This document shows positions 43,826-52,021 of a stretch of DNA of 60,709 nucleotides, in pieces. The position numbers were made by a program, and so were the translations under genes. The notes under the pieces are model-generated. The model made no database searches. It was not told the origin of the DNA and was given only the letters and a program-made list of their open reading frames with translations. How positions within the stretch are numbered: the stretch's first letter is position 1; each line of letters begins with the position of its first letter. The DNA comes from Oscillospiraceae bacterium (GTDB lineage Bacteria > Bacillota > Clostridia > Oscillospirales > Acutalibacteraceae), in assembly GCA_015066005.1 (NCBI GenBank), contig SVPF01000009.1:1-60709 (forward strand), in the 5' to 3' direction.

Positions 43826-45370
43826 ATGGAATTGTTAGCATTTTTGCTGTACTTTGCTTTAATGCTTGGTATAGGTATGTTTTTCTTTTTCCGCTCTAAA
43901 AATGAAGGGGAAAAGGAATATTTCTTAGGCGGTCGCTCAATGGGACCCTGGGTAACAGCAATGAGTGCGCAGGCTTCTGATATGTCGGGCTGGTTGCTTA
44001 TGGGCTTCCCCGGAAGTATTTTGGCTTTCGGTATGGGAAAGGTTTGGATTGGTATCGGTCTTGCACTTGGTACGGCAGCCAACTGGATTATTGTTGCAAA
44101 GCGTTTGCGCCGTTTTTCGCGTGCGGCAGGTGATGCTATCACCCTTCCACAGTATTTAACAAATCGTTTTGCATCAAAAAGCTCGGTGCTTAAAATTGTT
44201 TGCGCTATAATATTTTTGATAAGCTTTACAGTATATGTTTCCTCTGCTTTTGTTGCAGGTAAGAATGTTATGTGTGCGGTTATTCCTTGGTTTGCAGGTA
44301 AGGAAATGCTTGCAATGGGAATTTTCGCAACCTTAATTTTGGTTTATACATTCCTTGGTGGCTTCAAAGCAGTTTGCTGGACCGATTTTTTCCAAGGTAT
44401 ATTGATGCTGGTTGCTTTACTTACTGTGCCTATTGTTATGGCGACCGGAAGTTTTGATTCAAGCTTTTCAGGTGCCTTTGCTGACGGCATTACACCCTTT
44501 GGTACAAATCCCTTCGCTGCGGATTGGCGCGATATTGTAACAGGTCTTTCTTGGGGTCTTGGCTATTTTGGTATGCCTCATATAATTGTTAGGTTTATGT
44601 CAATTAAAAAGCCTTCAATGATAAAGAAATCTGCAACTGTTGCAATTATATGGGTTGTTTTAACCTTGGGTGCTGCAATTGCAATCGCAATTCTTGCAAG
44701 AACTTATTTGTTTGCTGACGGAAGCTCCGTGGCTGAAAGTTTACTTCCTGTTGGTGCACAGCAAAACATATTTATTGCTATTGTTCAAAAAATATTCCCC
44801 GGCTTTATTGCAGGTTTGCTTTTAGCTGCAATTGTTGCTGCGGCAATGTCCACTGCGGATTCACAGCTTTTGGTTGCTTCATCCTCTTTTACAAGCGATT
44901 TATATAAACCGCTTATACGCAAGGACAAAGCAAGCGATAAGGAAATCTTGTGGGTTGGCCGTATTGTAGTGCTTGTTGTTTCGGTTGTGGCTTTCTTTAT
45001 TGCAGCCGACGGTATAAATGATGCAAGCAGTTGGTCCAATAGTATTATGGCTATGGTTGAGAATGCTTGGGGCTTGTTTGGTGCTTCCTTTGGTCCCGTT
45101 GTAATTCTTTCACTGTTTTGGCGTCGTTTTAATTATATCGGTGCTTGCACAGGTATTATTGTGGGCGCAGTTGTAGATATTGCTTGGCTCTTGCTGTTTA
45201 CAAATACAATAATCCCTGCCGCAATCACACCTACCGGTATTTATGAAATTTTGCCCGGCTTTGTTGTAGGTGCAGTTGCTGCAGTAATTGCGACACTTGC
45301 TACTAAGGCACCCTCTACCGAGGTTGATGAAATTTTTGCTTCTGCCACCGCAAAGGAAATTGATGACTAA
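43826..45370 (+). CDS. putP: Sodium/proline symporter
   Basis: A 514-residue sodium:solute symporter (SSS family) with about 13 helices. Features match PutP: FLGGRSMGPWVTAMSAQASDMSGWLLMG (residues about 33-60, binding core), LTLPQYLTNRF-like ITLPQYLTNRF, WTDFFQGILM, and AAAMSTADSQLLVASSSF with the Na+-site Ser/Thr. It imports proline with Na+. The ribosome site is AAGGATGAGATAAG. The gene is monocistronic, between two terminators. Confidence 0.93.
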   Translation: MELLAFLLYFALMLGIGMFFFFRSKNEGEKEYFLGGRSMGPWVTAMSAQASDMSGWLLMGFPGSILAFGMGKVWIGIGLALGTAANWIIVAKRLRRFSRAAGDAITLPQYLTNRFASKSSVLKIVCAIIFLISFTVYVSSAFVAGKNVMCAVIPWFAGKEMLAMGIFATLILVYTFLGGFKAVCWTDFFQGILMLVALLTVPIVMATGSFDSSFSGAFADGITPFGTNPFAADWRDIVTGLSWGLGYFGMPHIIVRFMSIKKPSMIKKSATVAIIWVVLTLGAAIAIAILARTYLFADGSSVAESLLPVGAQQNIFIAIVQKIFPGFIAGLLLAAIVAAAMSTADSQLLVASSSFTSDLYKPLIRKDKASDKEILWVGRIVVLVVSVVAFFIAADGINDASSWSNSIMAMVENAWGLFGASFGPVVILSLFWRRFNYIGACTGIIVGAVVDIAWLLLFTNTIIPAAITPTGIYEILPGFVVGAVAAVIATLATKAPSTEVDEIFASATAKEIDD

Positions 45371-45376
45371 AATTTA

Positions 45377-45405
45377 AAGACACGGTTTTTGACCGTGTCT
45401 TTTTT
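45377..45405. terminator. Bidirectional terminator between putP and the pseudouridine synthase
   Basis: AAAGACACGGT and ACCGTGTCTTT form an 11 bp stem followed by TT. Confidence 0.87.
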
Positions 45406-46369
45406 AATATTTCGTATTTGGGAAAAGCTTGTCCACAAACCAGACATCATTTAGCTTAAAGCTTTTGCCCTTTAAATACTCAAGCTCGCCTGCATCGGTT
45501 TTAAAGTCGAAGGTTAATTTATACGAGCAAAGCGCCTGCTTATCAAAGCCAAGCTTTTTATCTTCCTTTAGCTTACCGTATTTGCCGTCGCCTAAAATAG
45601 CGTGGCCTATGGATGCCATATGCGCGCGTATTTGGTGGGTGCGGCCTGTAAGCAGGTCAACCTCTAAAAGTGAAAGGTTGTTTTCACTTGCTAAAACGGT
45701 GTACTTTGTAACAATTGTCAGGTTATTGTCGGTTTTACGGTTAGATAAATAAACCTTGTTTTTATCCTCGTTTTTTTCAAGGTAGCCCGTAAGGGTTGCA
45801 CTTTTTTCCTTCGGTGTGCCGTGTACCACGGTTAAATATTGCTTGCTTATTTCGCGGTATTTAATTTTATCACACAAAATGCGAAGTGCCTCGGCATTTT
45901 TGGCGGCAATAACAATACCTGCTGTATTACGGTCAATGCGGTTTGCAAGGGCAGGGCGGAAGGAAGCCTCATCATCGGGTTTATATTCACCCTTGTTGTA
46001 TAAATAATGCTGAATTCTTGCAATTAGTGTGTCGCCGTATTCGTTTTTATCGGGGTGCACAAGTATGCCTTGCTTTTTGTTAACTAAAATTATGTTTTCA
46101 TCTTCATAAACAATATCAAGCTTTGCAGGGGCGGACAAAAAGTCGTACTTTGGGGCTATAGGGGTAAAAAATTCATCGTTGATGTAAGCTGAAACAACGT
46201 CCCCGACCTGTAGACGTGTGCTAATTTCGGCACGCTTGCCGTTTACCTTAATACGCTTGGTGCGAATGTACTTAAACATCAGCGCAGGCGGAAGGGTGGG
46301 GCAGGCTTTGGTTATGAATTTGTCAAGTCGCTGATTGGCATCGTTTTTGGAAATGGTAAATTCTTTCAT
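45404..46369 (-). CDS. RluA-family pseudouridine synthase with S4 domain
   Basis: A 321-residue enzyme isomerising uridines in large-subunit rRNA or tRNA. An N-terminal S4 domain (DANQRLDKFITKACPTL) precedes the catalytic domain with ANRIDRNTAGIVIAAK, where the Asp of RIDRNTAG is the catalytic residue (HRLDxxTSG in other members), and LLTGRTHQIRAH. It resembles RluC/RluD, but the target cannot be assigned from sequence. The ribosome site is AAGGAGATATA. It is divergent from radC. Confidence 0.9.
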   Translation of the reverse strand: MKEFTISKNDANQRLDKFITKACPTLPPALMFKYIRTKRIKVNGKRAEISTRLQVGDVVSAYINDEFFTPIAPKYDFLSAPAKLDIVYEDENIILVNKKQGILVHPDKNEYGDTLIARIQHYLYNKGEYKPDDEASFRPALANRIDRNTAGIVIAAKNAEALRILCDKIKYREISKQYLTVVHGTPKEKSATLTGYLEKNEDKNKVYLSNRKTDNNLTIVTKYTVLASENNLSLLEVDLLTGRTHQIRAHMASIGHAILGDGKYGKLKEDKKLGFDKQALCSYKLTFDFKTDAGELEYLKGKSFKLNDVWFVDKLFPNTKY

Positions 46370-46439
46370 TATATCTCCTTGAAAAAATATGCAGTATATT
46401 ATATAATTATAATGTTAGACTGTTGAAAGGGGTGTAAAA

Positions 46440-47135
46440 ATGGCGGATAAAAAGGAAAATCCGCATAAGGGCCACCGCAAGCGTATGCGTGAAGAGGCGC
46501 TTAAGGGTTTTGATTCGTTTAACGATGTTCGCCTTTTGGAATTTTTGCTGTTTTACATCATACCCCAAAAGGACACAAACGAGCTTGCTCACGAACTGCT
46601 AAGTGCATTCGGTTCAGTTGCGGGCGTTTTAGATGCCGATGTACACGAGCTTATAAAGTTTAAAGGCATAACCGAAAAGGGCGCCCTGCTTTTAAAATGC
46701 GTAATGCCAATGGCCACACGCTATGGAAAAAGCAAGTATAAGGATAACCATAAGTTTAAAAATATTGATGAAATTGGCGATTATCTTATGGTTAAATACC
46801 AAGGTCTTAAGCATGAAACCTTTGGCGTGCTTTGTCTTGATGCGGCAGGCAAATTAAAAAAGTTTGAGTTTTTAAACGAAGGTAATGCTGCAACAGTGGG
46901 TGTAAGCTTTCGTGAAATTGCAGCAATTGTGTTTAAGCATAACGCACCCTGCGTTCTAATTGTACATAACCATTTTGAAACAGCCCTTCCCAGCAAAGAG
47001 GATATTGAAATGACAAAGGCTGTCAAGGCTTCGCTCAACAGCTTGGGCACAACACTTTTGGATCATATCATCGTTTCGGGTGATGATTATATTTCAATGC
47101 GTCAAACGGCCGAGCTTGCATCAATTTTCAAATAA
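46440..47135 (+). CDS. radC: RadC/YeeS-like JAB-domain protein with variant motif
   Basis: A 231-residue RadC-type protein: an N-terminal helix-hairpin-helix region (ELLSAFGSVAGVLDADVHELIKFKGI) and a JAB/MPN metalloprotease-like domain (about 110-231). The metal motif reads HNHFETALPSKEDI, one residue shorter between HxH and Ser than the usual HNHPSGDPTPSxED and without the SGD. RadC proteins have no settled function despite the name. The ribosome site is AAAGGGGTGTAAAA. Confidence 0.87.
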   Translation: MADKKENPHKGHRKRMREEALKGFDSFNDVRLLEFLLFYIIPQKDTNELAHELLSAFGSVAGVLDADVHELIKFKGITEKGALLLKCVMPMATRYGKSKYKDNHKFKNIDEIGDYLMVKYQGLKHETFGVLCLDAAGKLKKFEFLNEGNAATVGVSFREIAAIVFKHNAPCVLIVHNHFETALPSKEDIEMTKAVKASLNSLGTTLLDHIIVSGDDYISMRQTAELASIFK

Positions 47136-47169
47136 ATTATAACAATACTGCTTAATTGTGTCAATAAAT

Positions 47170-47198
47170 TTGACAAAACAGCTTAAATGCTGTAATAT
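47170..47198 (+). promoter_or_regulatory. Promoter of the CNNM-type gene pair
   Basis: TTGACA (47170-47175) and TAATAT (47193-47198) with a 17 bp spacer. The spacer holds an ACAGC-TTAAAT-GCTGT inverted repeat, a possible operator. Confidence 0.78.
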
Positions 47199-47239
47199 AT
47201 ATGTTACAAAATATTTTTTAATAATAGGAGTTGGTTTTT

Positions 47240-48250
47240 GTGGACGACAGTCCTGCGGGGAATATTATACTTTTCCTTGTACTAATTTTGCTTAGTGCCT
47301 ATTTTTCGGGCACGGAAATTGCTTTAGCATCGGTTAACAAAATACATATGATAAGCAAGGCTTCCAAAGGGGAGCATGCTGCCAAGCGTGTGCTTAAAAT
47401 TTTAGATAATTTTGACGAAGCGCTGTCGGTGCTGCTTATCGGTAATAATATTGTTAACATTGCCTGCGGTACCTTGGCTACCGCAATCACTCTACAATTC
47501 GGTCCCGCCTGGGTAACGGTTGCAACCGCAGTCGCAACGGTGGTTATTTTCGTTTTGGGTGAAATGATACCCAAAAGCTTTGCGCTTTCCTGCAACGAAA
47601 AATTTGCCGAATTTGCATCAGCCTTTTTAATGCCGTTAATGTTTGTTTTAAAACCCATTTCTTTGGTATTTTCGGGTCTTACTGCGCTTGTGTCGCTTCC
47701 GTTTAAAAAGCACACCGAAGCGGTTGAAACCATTACTGAAGAGGAATTGGTTGACATTGTTGAAAACATTTCGGTTGAGGACGGCTTTGATGAGGACAAG
47801 GGTGAGCTTGTTAAATCTGCATTGCATTTTGATAATCGCACTGCACAGGAAATTATGGTAAAGTGGGACGATGTTTTAAAAATTTCCACCACCCTTAAAA
47901 CTCCCGATATTTTAAAGATTGTTAAGGAAACAAAGCATTCGCGAATTCCTGTTATCGATCGTTCGGGTAAGGTGAAGGGCATTTTGCAAATTCGCAAATT
48001 CTTTAAAGCCTATATGCAACGCAAAAACAATGTTATCTTGGCAAGTATTATTGACTATCCGTTTTATGTTAATGCCGATACCGCCATTGATGATGTTTTG
48101 CGTGAAATGAGCGAGCATCGCCGCAATTTAAGTCTTGTTAAGGATGAAAACGGCGAGGTTATCGGTATTCTCACTATTGAGGATATTTTAGAAGAATTAG
48201 TCGGCGAAATCTATGACGAGGACGACATAGGAGGTGCCGATGATGAATAA
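47240..48250 (+). CDS. CNNM/HlyC-type membrane protein with CBS pair, no CorC domain
   Basis: A 336-residue protein with a DUF21/CNNM membrane domain (about 1-175; FSGTEIALASVNK, LLIGNNIVNIACG, LGEMIPKSFAL) and two CBS modules (about 200-325), ending at GEIYDEDDIGGADDE. Family members act in Mg2+ or other cation export. Unlike its neighbour it lacks the C-terminal CorC/HlyC transporter-associated domain. GTG 47240 is chosen because AGGAG lies 10 bp upstream; the in-frame TTG at 47231 touches that site. Confidence 0.85.
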   Translation: MDDSPAGNIILFLVLILLSAYFSGTEIALASVNKIHMISKASKGEHAAKRVLKILDNFDEALSVLLIGNNIVNIACGTLATAITLQFGPAWVTVATAVATVVIFVLGEMIPKSFALSCNEKFAEFASAFLMPLMFVLKPISLVFSGLTALVSLPFKKHTEAVETITEEELVDIVENISVEDGFDEDKGELVKSALHFDNRTAQEIMVKWDDVLKISTTLKTPDILKIVKETKHSRIPVIDRSGKVKGILQIRKFFKAYMQRKNNVILASIIDYPFYVNADTAIDDVLREMSEHRRNLSLVKDENGEVIGILTIEDILEELVGEIYDEDDIGGADDE

Positions 48251-49541
48251 ATGGTATTTACTTATTCCAATTACCTTGCTTTTGGCTGTCGGCGCATTTT
48301 TCTCTGCTACCGAAATTGCGTTTTCATCAGCCAATACCGTAAGGCTTAAAAACCGCAAAAAAAACAGCGGCTCGTTGGGTCATTTGACAGCAATGAAAAT
48401 TTTGGAAAGCTATGACGATTATTTAAGCACGGTTTTAATTGGTAATAACATTGCCAATATGGCAATTTCTTCACTGGCAACCATTATTGTTGTGGATATG
48501 TGGAGCGAAAAATACACCTGGGTGTCCACCTTGGCGGTTACACTTTTGGTGCTTACCTTCGGTGAAATTATACCCAAGGTTTTGGCCAAGCAAATGCCTG
48601 AGGATTTTTGTGTTATGGCCGCTTTACCGATATATATATTATCGTGGATATTAAAACCGCTTAATATTGTTGTTACCGGCTTTGTAAATTTGGTTTCAAA
48701 GCTGTGGCAGTCGGGCGTGAGCGATAGTGAAGCCGTTTCAGAGGATGACTTTGAAAACATAATTGAAATTGTTGAGGACGAGGGCGTTTTGGATGAGGAG
48801 CAATGCGACCTTTTACAAAATGCGCTTGACTTTGACGAGGTGCTGGCTTATGAAATCATTACCCACCGCGTTGATTTGGAAGCGCTTGATATTCGCGACC
48901 CGTATGAAGTAAACATTAAAAAGTGCTGTGAAACAACCTTTTCGCGCCTTCCCGTATTTGAGGATAATGCCGACAATATAATCGGCGTTTTACACCTTAA
49001 CCATTTTTACAAAAAGTTTGTCGAAGGCAAAAAGGTTAACATACGCGAGCTTTTAATTCCTGCAGTAACTGTTCATAAAACCATGCCCCTTCCCGATGTG
49101 CTTGATAAAATGCGTGAAAACAAGCGCCATATGGTTGTCGTGCTTGATGAATACGGCGGCACAATGGGTATTGTAACCATGGAAGATGTTATGGAGCAGC
49201 TTGTTGGTGAAATTTGGGACGAAAATGACGAGATAGAACGCGAGTTCGTTGAGGTGGATGAAAACAAATACGAAGCCGACGGCGATATGCGTGTTTATGA
49301 CTTCTTTGATGAATTTGATATTGACATTGAAGAGGATGAGGATTTCGAGCTTGACAGCGCTACCATAGGCGGTTGGGCACAAACAATGCTTGACGGTGAA
49401 GCCGAAGAGGGCAGTCAGTTTAGCTTTGAAAATTTAGTTATTACCGTTTTACAGGTAGACGGTATAAGAATTGAACGCCTTGGTGTTGAAATTATTCCGC
49501 AGGATGATGAGGAAGACGATACCGAGGAAGAAGACGATTAA
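48240..49541 (+). CDS. CNNM/HlyC-type membrane protein with CBS and CorC domains
   Basis: A 433-residue paralogue of the preceding protein: DUF21/CNNM membrane domain (FSATEIAFSSANT, VLIGNNIANMAIS, FGEIIPKVLA), two CBS modules (about 200-320) and a complete CorC/HlyC domain (about 340-425, with DGDMRVYDFFDEFDID). The acidic tail DDEEDDTEEEDD follows. ATG 48240 (or 48243) overlaps the first gene by about 11 bp, with GGAGG 6 bp upstream. The coupling suggests a heteromeric cation transporter, which is inference. Confidence 0.88.
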   Translation: MMNKWYLLIPITLLLAVGAFFSATEIAFSSANTVRLKNRKKNSGSLGHLTAMKILESYDDYLSTVLIGNNIANMAISSLATIIVVDMWSEKYTWVSTLAVTLLVLTFGEIIPKVLAKQMPEDFCVMAALPIYILSWILKPLNIVVTGFVNLVSKLWQSGVSDSEAVSEDDFENIIEIVEDEGVLDEEQCDLLQNALDFDEVLAYEIITHRVDLEALDIRDPYEVNIKKCCETTFSRLPVFEDNADNIIGVLHLNHFYKKFVEGKKVNIRELLIPAVTVHKTMPLPDVLDKMRENKRHMVVVLDEYGGTMGIVTMEDVMEQLVGEIWDENDEIEREFVEVDENKYEADGDMRVYDFFDEFDIDIEEDEDFELDSATIGGWAQTMLDGEAEEGSQFSFENLVITVLQVDGIRIERLGVEIIPQDDEEDDTEEEDD

Positions 49542-49568
49542 AAAACGCACCCGAAAGGGTGCGTTTTT
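49540..49568 (+). terminator. Terminator after the CNNM pair
   Basis: AAAAACGCACCC and GGGTGCGTTTTT form a perfect stem with a GAAA loop. Confidence 0.92.
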
Positions 49569-49597
49569 AGTATTTAATAACATGCCTATATAAAAAT

Positions 49598-49852
49598 GTT
49601 CAAATTATAGTTTATCGCTTGGTTAAATTATTATATCTTCGGCTCCCTCTGACGAGGGAGCTGTCACGAGGCATGAGTGACTGAGGGAGAGAGAAACCTT
49701 TTAAATAACGTTTTTTTATTCTCTCCCTCCGTCTTTTTGCTTCGCAAAAATCCACCTCCCTCATCAGATGGAGGCACAGATTTTACCATAATTAAGAATT
49801 ACGCATTACGAAGTACGCATTGGGTGTTAGCCCGATAAACTATAATTTGAAC
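49598..49852. repeat. Composite repeat E5 with perfect 20-bp terminal inverted repeats
   Basis: The first 20 bases (49598-49617, GTTCAAATTATAGTTTATCG) are the exact reverse complement of the last 20 (49833-49852). Inside is a large imperfect inverted repeat whose arms are GGCTCCCTCTGACGAGGGAG and CCACCTCCCTCATCAGATGG, plus an ATTACGCATTACGAAGTACG tract. It has MITE architecture with no ORF; no convincing target duplication is visible. It fills the 49542-49861 gap. Confidence 0.85.
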
Positions 49853-49861
49853 AATGTAAAG

Positions 49862-50296
49862 TTAGGCAAGGTTTATTACTGTTTTATTTTTGCGTTTTGC
49901 CTTTTCTGCAAATTGTGCCGCACCACCAAAATTATTTTTAATATATGTAATAACATAATCTGATTTTTCTATCATATAGTTGTTGCGTCTGTGTATGGCA
50001 AATTTTGGCGGAACATTGGTTAAACAATCGGGGAATACTGTATCCGCAAAATCCATATGTTCATAATTTGTATTGTTAGTTGGCAAATATGCTAGTATTA
50101 CATAATATTTAATTTGTGGATATGTTTTCTTTAATTCTTTAAGTGTAAGATAAACAAGTCGGTCAAAGTTGCCTTGATTTCCAACATAAAATGTTGTTAC
50201 GCCGTGTTTTATAATCAATTCTATAATTGTGTTTGCAATAAGCGGTTGAATAATTTCAGAAGTGTTTTTATGACCAAAAAAGGTACAAGCTGACAT
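49862..50296 (-). CDS. SLOG-superfamily protein (YpsA/DUF1273-like)
   Basis: A 144-residue single-domain protein with a Rossmann-like SLOG fold. It begins SACTFFGHKNT (the FxGHR-type phosphate loop), then TTFYVGNQGNFDRLV, YYVILAYLP, RRNNYMIEKSDYVITYI and NFGGAAQFAEKAK. SLOG proteins bind nucleotide-derived ligands, and some act in stress or anti-phage signalling. The ribosome site is GAGGTAAAT. It is divergent from an XRE regulator with operators between them. Confidence 0.8.
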   Translation of the reverse strand: MSACTFFGHKNTSEIIQPLIANTIIELIIKHGVTTFYVGNQGNFDRLVYLTLKELKKTYPQIKYYVILAYLPTNNTNYEHMDFADTVFPDCLTNVPPKFAIHRRNNYMIEKSDYVITYIKNNFGGAAQFAEKAKRKNKTVINLA

Positions 50297-50325
50297 ATTT
50301 ACCTCAGTAATAATATATTTATATA

Positions 50326-50397
50326 TGACATTTAGTGAGTGTCATATATGACCTAATATTAACATATAATTTTCTTAATGACAAGCACTAAATGTCA
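50326..50397. promoter_or_regulatory. Two 19-bp operators between the SLOG and XRE genes
   Basis: TGACATTTAGTGAGTGTCA (50326-50344) and TGACAAGCACTAAATGTCA (50379-50397) are near-identical when one is reverse complemented. Each has TGACA/TGTCA dyad ends, and the centres are 53 bp apart. The first overlaps the -35 region and the second covers the start site of the XRE promoter (TATAAT at 50365-50370). Confidence 0.78.
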
Positions 50398-50411
50398 AAA
50401 GGAGAATGTAT

Positions 50412-50651
50412 ATGTTTATTAACAAGGCCGCTGATGGACTTAATAATGTTTGTGGCAAGAACGTTACTGTTTTTCGCAATAAGTTGGGAATTTCTCAGCG
50501 TGAGCTTGCCGATAAAATGCAATTAGTTGGAATAGATATTGATAAAAATGCCATTCAAAGAATTGAAAGCGGTAAACGTTTTGTCACCGATATTGAAATA
50601 ATTGCTTTCGCAAAGGTGTTTAAAGTGAAAATTGAGGATTTACTAAAATAA
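50412..50651 (+). CDS. XRE-family transcriptional regulator
   Basis: A 79-residue helix-turn-helix protein with NVTVFRNKLGISQRELADKM, AIQRIESGKR and FKVKIEDLLK. ATG 50412 is chosen over ATG 50406 because AAAAGGAG lies 7 bp upstream. It probably binds the two 19-bp operators and controls itself and the divergent SLOG gene. The pair forms a compact two-gene accessory unit. Confidence 0.85.
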   Translation: MFINKAADGLNNVCGKNVTVFRNKLGISQRELADKMQLVGIDIDKNAIQRIESGKRFVTDIEIIAFAKVFKVKIEDLLK

Positions 50652-50679
50652 TTAAAGCGACCCATTGGGGTCGCTTTAA
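50652..50679 (+). terminator. Terminator after the XRE gene
   Basis: TTAAAGCGACCC and GGGTCGCTTTAA form a perfect 12 bp stem with an ATTG-type loop. Confidence 0.87.
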
Positions 50680-50688
50680 AACTTTAAC

Positions 50689-50718
50689 TTGACAAAGCGT
50701 ATTATTTTAAAGTAAACT
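50689..50718 (+). promoter_or_regulatory. Promoter of the coiled-coil membrane protein gene
   Basis: TTGACA (50689-50694) and TAAACT (50713-50718) with an 18 bp spacer. Confidence 0.6.
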
Positions 50719-50770
50719 GATATATATAGTATAGGTATTATACTGTAATAAAAGTTTAGGGGGAAATAAA

Positions 50771-51913
50771 ATGGCAGAATTATGTCATATACTTTGGGAT
50801 GCCGAAGAGGTTGTTAAAAAGATTTCTAAGGCCGAAGGAGAAATTCAGCAACTTGAAAAGGACATTATAAAGCGCAAGGAAGTTATAGCAAACCCCGTAC
50901 CTAAAGATAGTAAGAAAAAAGATGTTATTGGCAAGCACGAGCAAGAGGCAATGGATAAAGAAAATAACCGCTTTATCGCCGAAAGGTCAGCCGCACGTAA
51001 GGGCGCTTACAGGTCGGTTAAGGGCCCGGGTGTTGCTATTAGTATTATTTCATTATTAATAATGGCAGGTCTGCTTTATTTATCAATGCCTGTTTTGGCT
51101 ATTACAATTGGCGGTGCTTATGCTATTTTAACAATTGTTGGTATAGTGGCGTACGCACGCCTACAGGAAAGTGCGCCAATTTGCAAAACCTACAGAACAT
51201 TTGCAATTTTGTGGACTATTGCATCATTTTTAGGTGCTTATGCATCAACCCTTTTAATCCAAATGGAAAAAATGGATATATTACACGCATTGGCTTTTGG
51301 CGCAGGTCTTGGCGCAAGTGCCCTTGGCTCATTAATAAACGTTATTTTAATTTCAAAAGGCTTAAAGGTTCACGCAACTGCCTTTAATGAAAAAGACTTT
51401 TATGATAATAGCGCACTGGTTAAGGAAGCACGCAAGCTTGATGCTGAAGAAGATGCTAAAGCTGAAGCTGATTTAGCTGCTAAAATTGTTAAGCAAAACA
51501 AAGCCAAAATTAAAGAAAACGAGGCTAAAATAGTTGAGCTCAAGGCAAGTCTTCCTGCACTTAATAAGGAACTTGATTCTATCATTGTTTTGCCGCCTAA
51601 ATACCGTGATTTAAATGGTTTGGGTCGTCTTACGGGGTATTATTTAAGCTATAAACAGGAATATGGTAATGACCCAACTGATTTAGACCAGTACATAAGT
51701 TATGTTGAATGGAAAGTAAAAGAACGTGAATGGGAGCGTGAACGTGAAAACGAGCGTGTCCGTAGAGAAGTTGCAAAATCAATTGCGAATACAATATATG
51801 AAGCAAACCGCCGCAATGAAGAAGATATGCGCAGAAGACAGGTTGAGCGTGATTTGAGCGCCGCCAGAAAAGAATTAGAAGAATTAAATAGAACACTTGA
51901 CAAGTTTAAGTAA
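50771..51913 (+). CDS. Coiled-coil membrane protein, family unknown
   Basis: A 380-residue protein: an N-terminal coiled coil (about 12-75), four hydrophobic segments (about 85-200), then a long Lys/Glu/Ala coiled coil (about 215-270), a short conserved-looking module LPPKYRDLNGLGRLTGYYLS, DPTDLDQYISYVEWK, and a highly charged C-terminal helix rich in Arg and Glu (about 320-380). The LPPKYR module resembles one seen in zinc-ribbon/coiled-coil proteins of Clostridia. Both ends are probably cytoplasmic. The ribosome site is TAGGGGGAAATAAA. Its role is unknown. Confidence 0.68.
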   Translation: MAELCHILWDAEEVVKKISKAEGEIQQLEKDIIKRKEVIANPVPKDSKKKDVIGKHEQEAMDKENNRFIAERSAARKGAYRSVKGPGVAISIISLLIMAGLLYLSMPVLAITIGGAYAILTIVGIVAYARLQESAPICKTYRTFAILWTIASFLGAYASTLLIQMEKMDILHALAFGAGLGASALGSLINVILISKGLKVHATAFNEKDFYDNSALVKEARKLDAEEDAKAEADLAAKIVKQNKAKIKENEAKIVELKASLPALNKELDSIIVLPPKYRDLNGLGRLTGYYLSYKQEYGNDPTDLDQYISYVEWKVKEREWERERENERVRREVAKSIANTIYEANRRNEEDMRRRQVERDLSAARKELEELNRTLDKFK

Positions 51914-51930
51914 ATTTAAAAGCACCCGAA

Positions 51931-51959
51931 GAGGCACACTCCGTAAGGAAGTGTGCCTC
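51931..51959 (+). terminator. Hairpin after the coiled-coil gene
   Basis: GAGGCACACT and AGTGTGCCTC form a 10 bp stem. The downstream T tract is poor (AGTTATATTTG), so termination may be weak. Confidence 0.6.
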
Positions 51960-52021
51960 AGTTATATTTGATTTGTATTTTTGGTGGCGAATAATATTAG
52001 ATAATTAACGGAAGTGATAAA

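Noticed and set aside
49598-49852. Insertion sequence
   Set aside because: The ends are perfect inverted repeats, but there is no transposase frame and no convincing target-site duplication.
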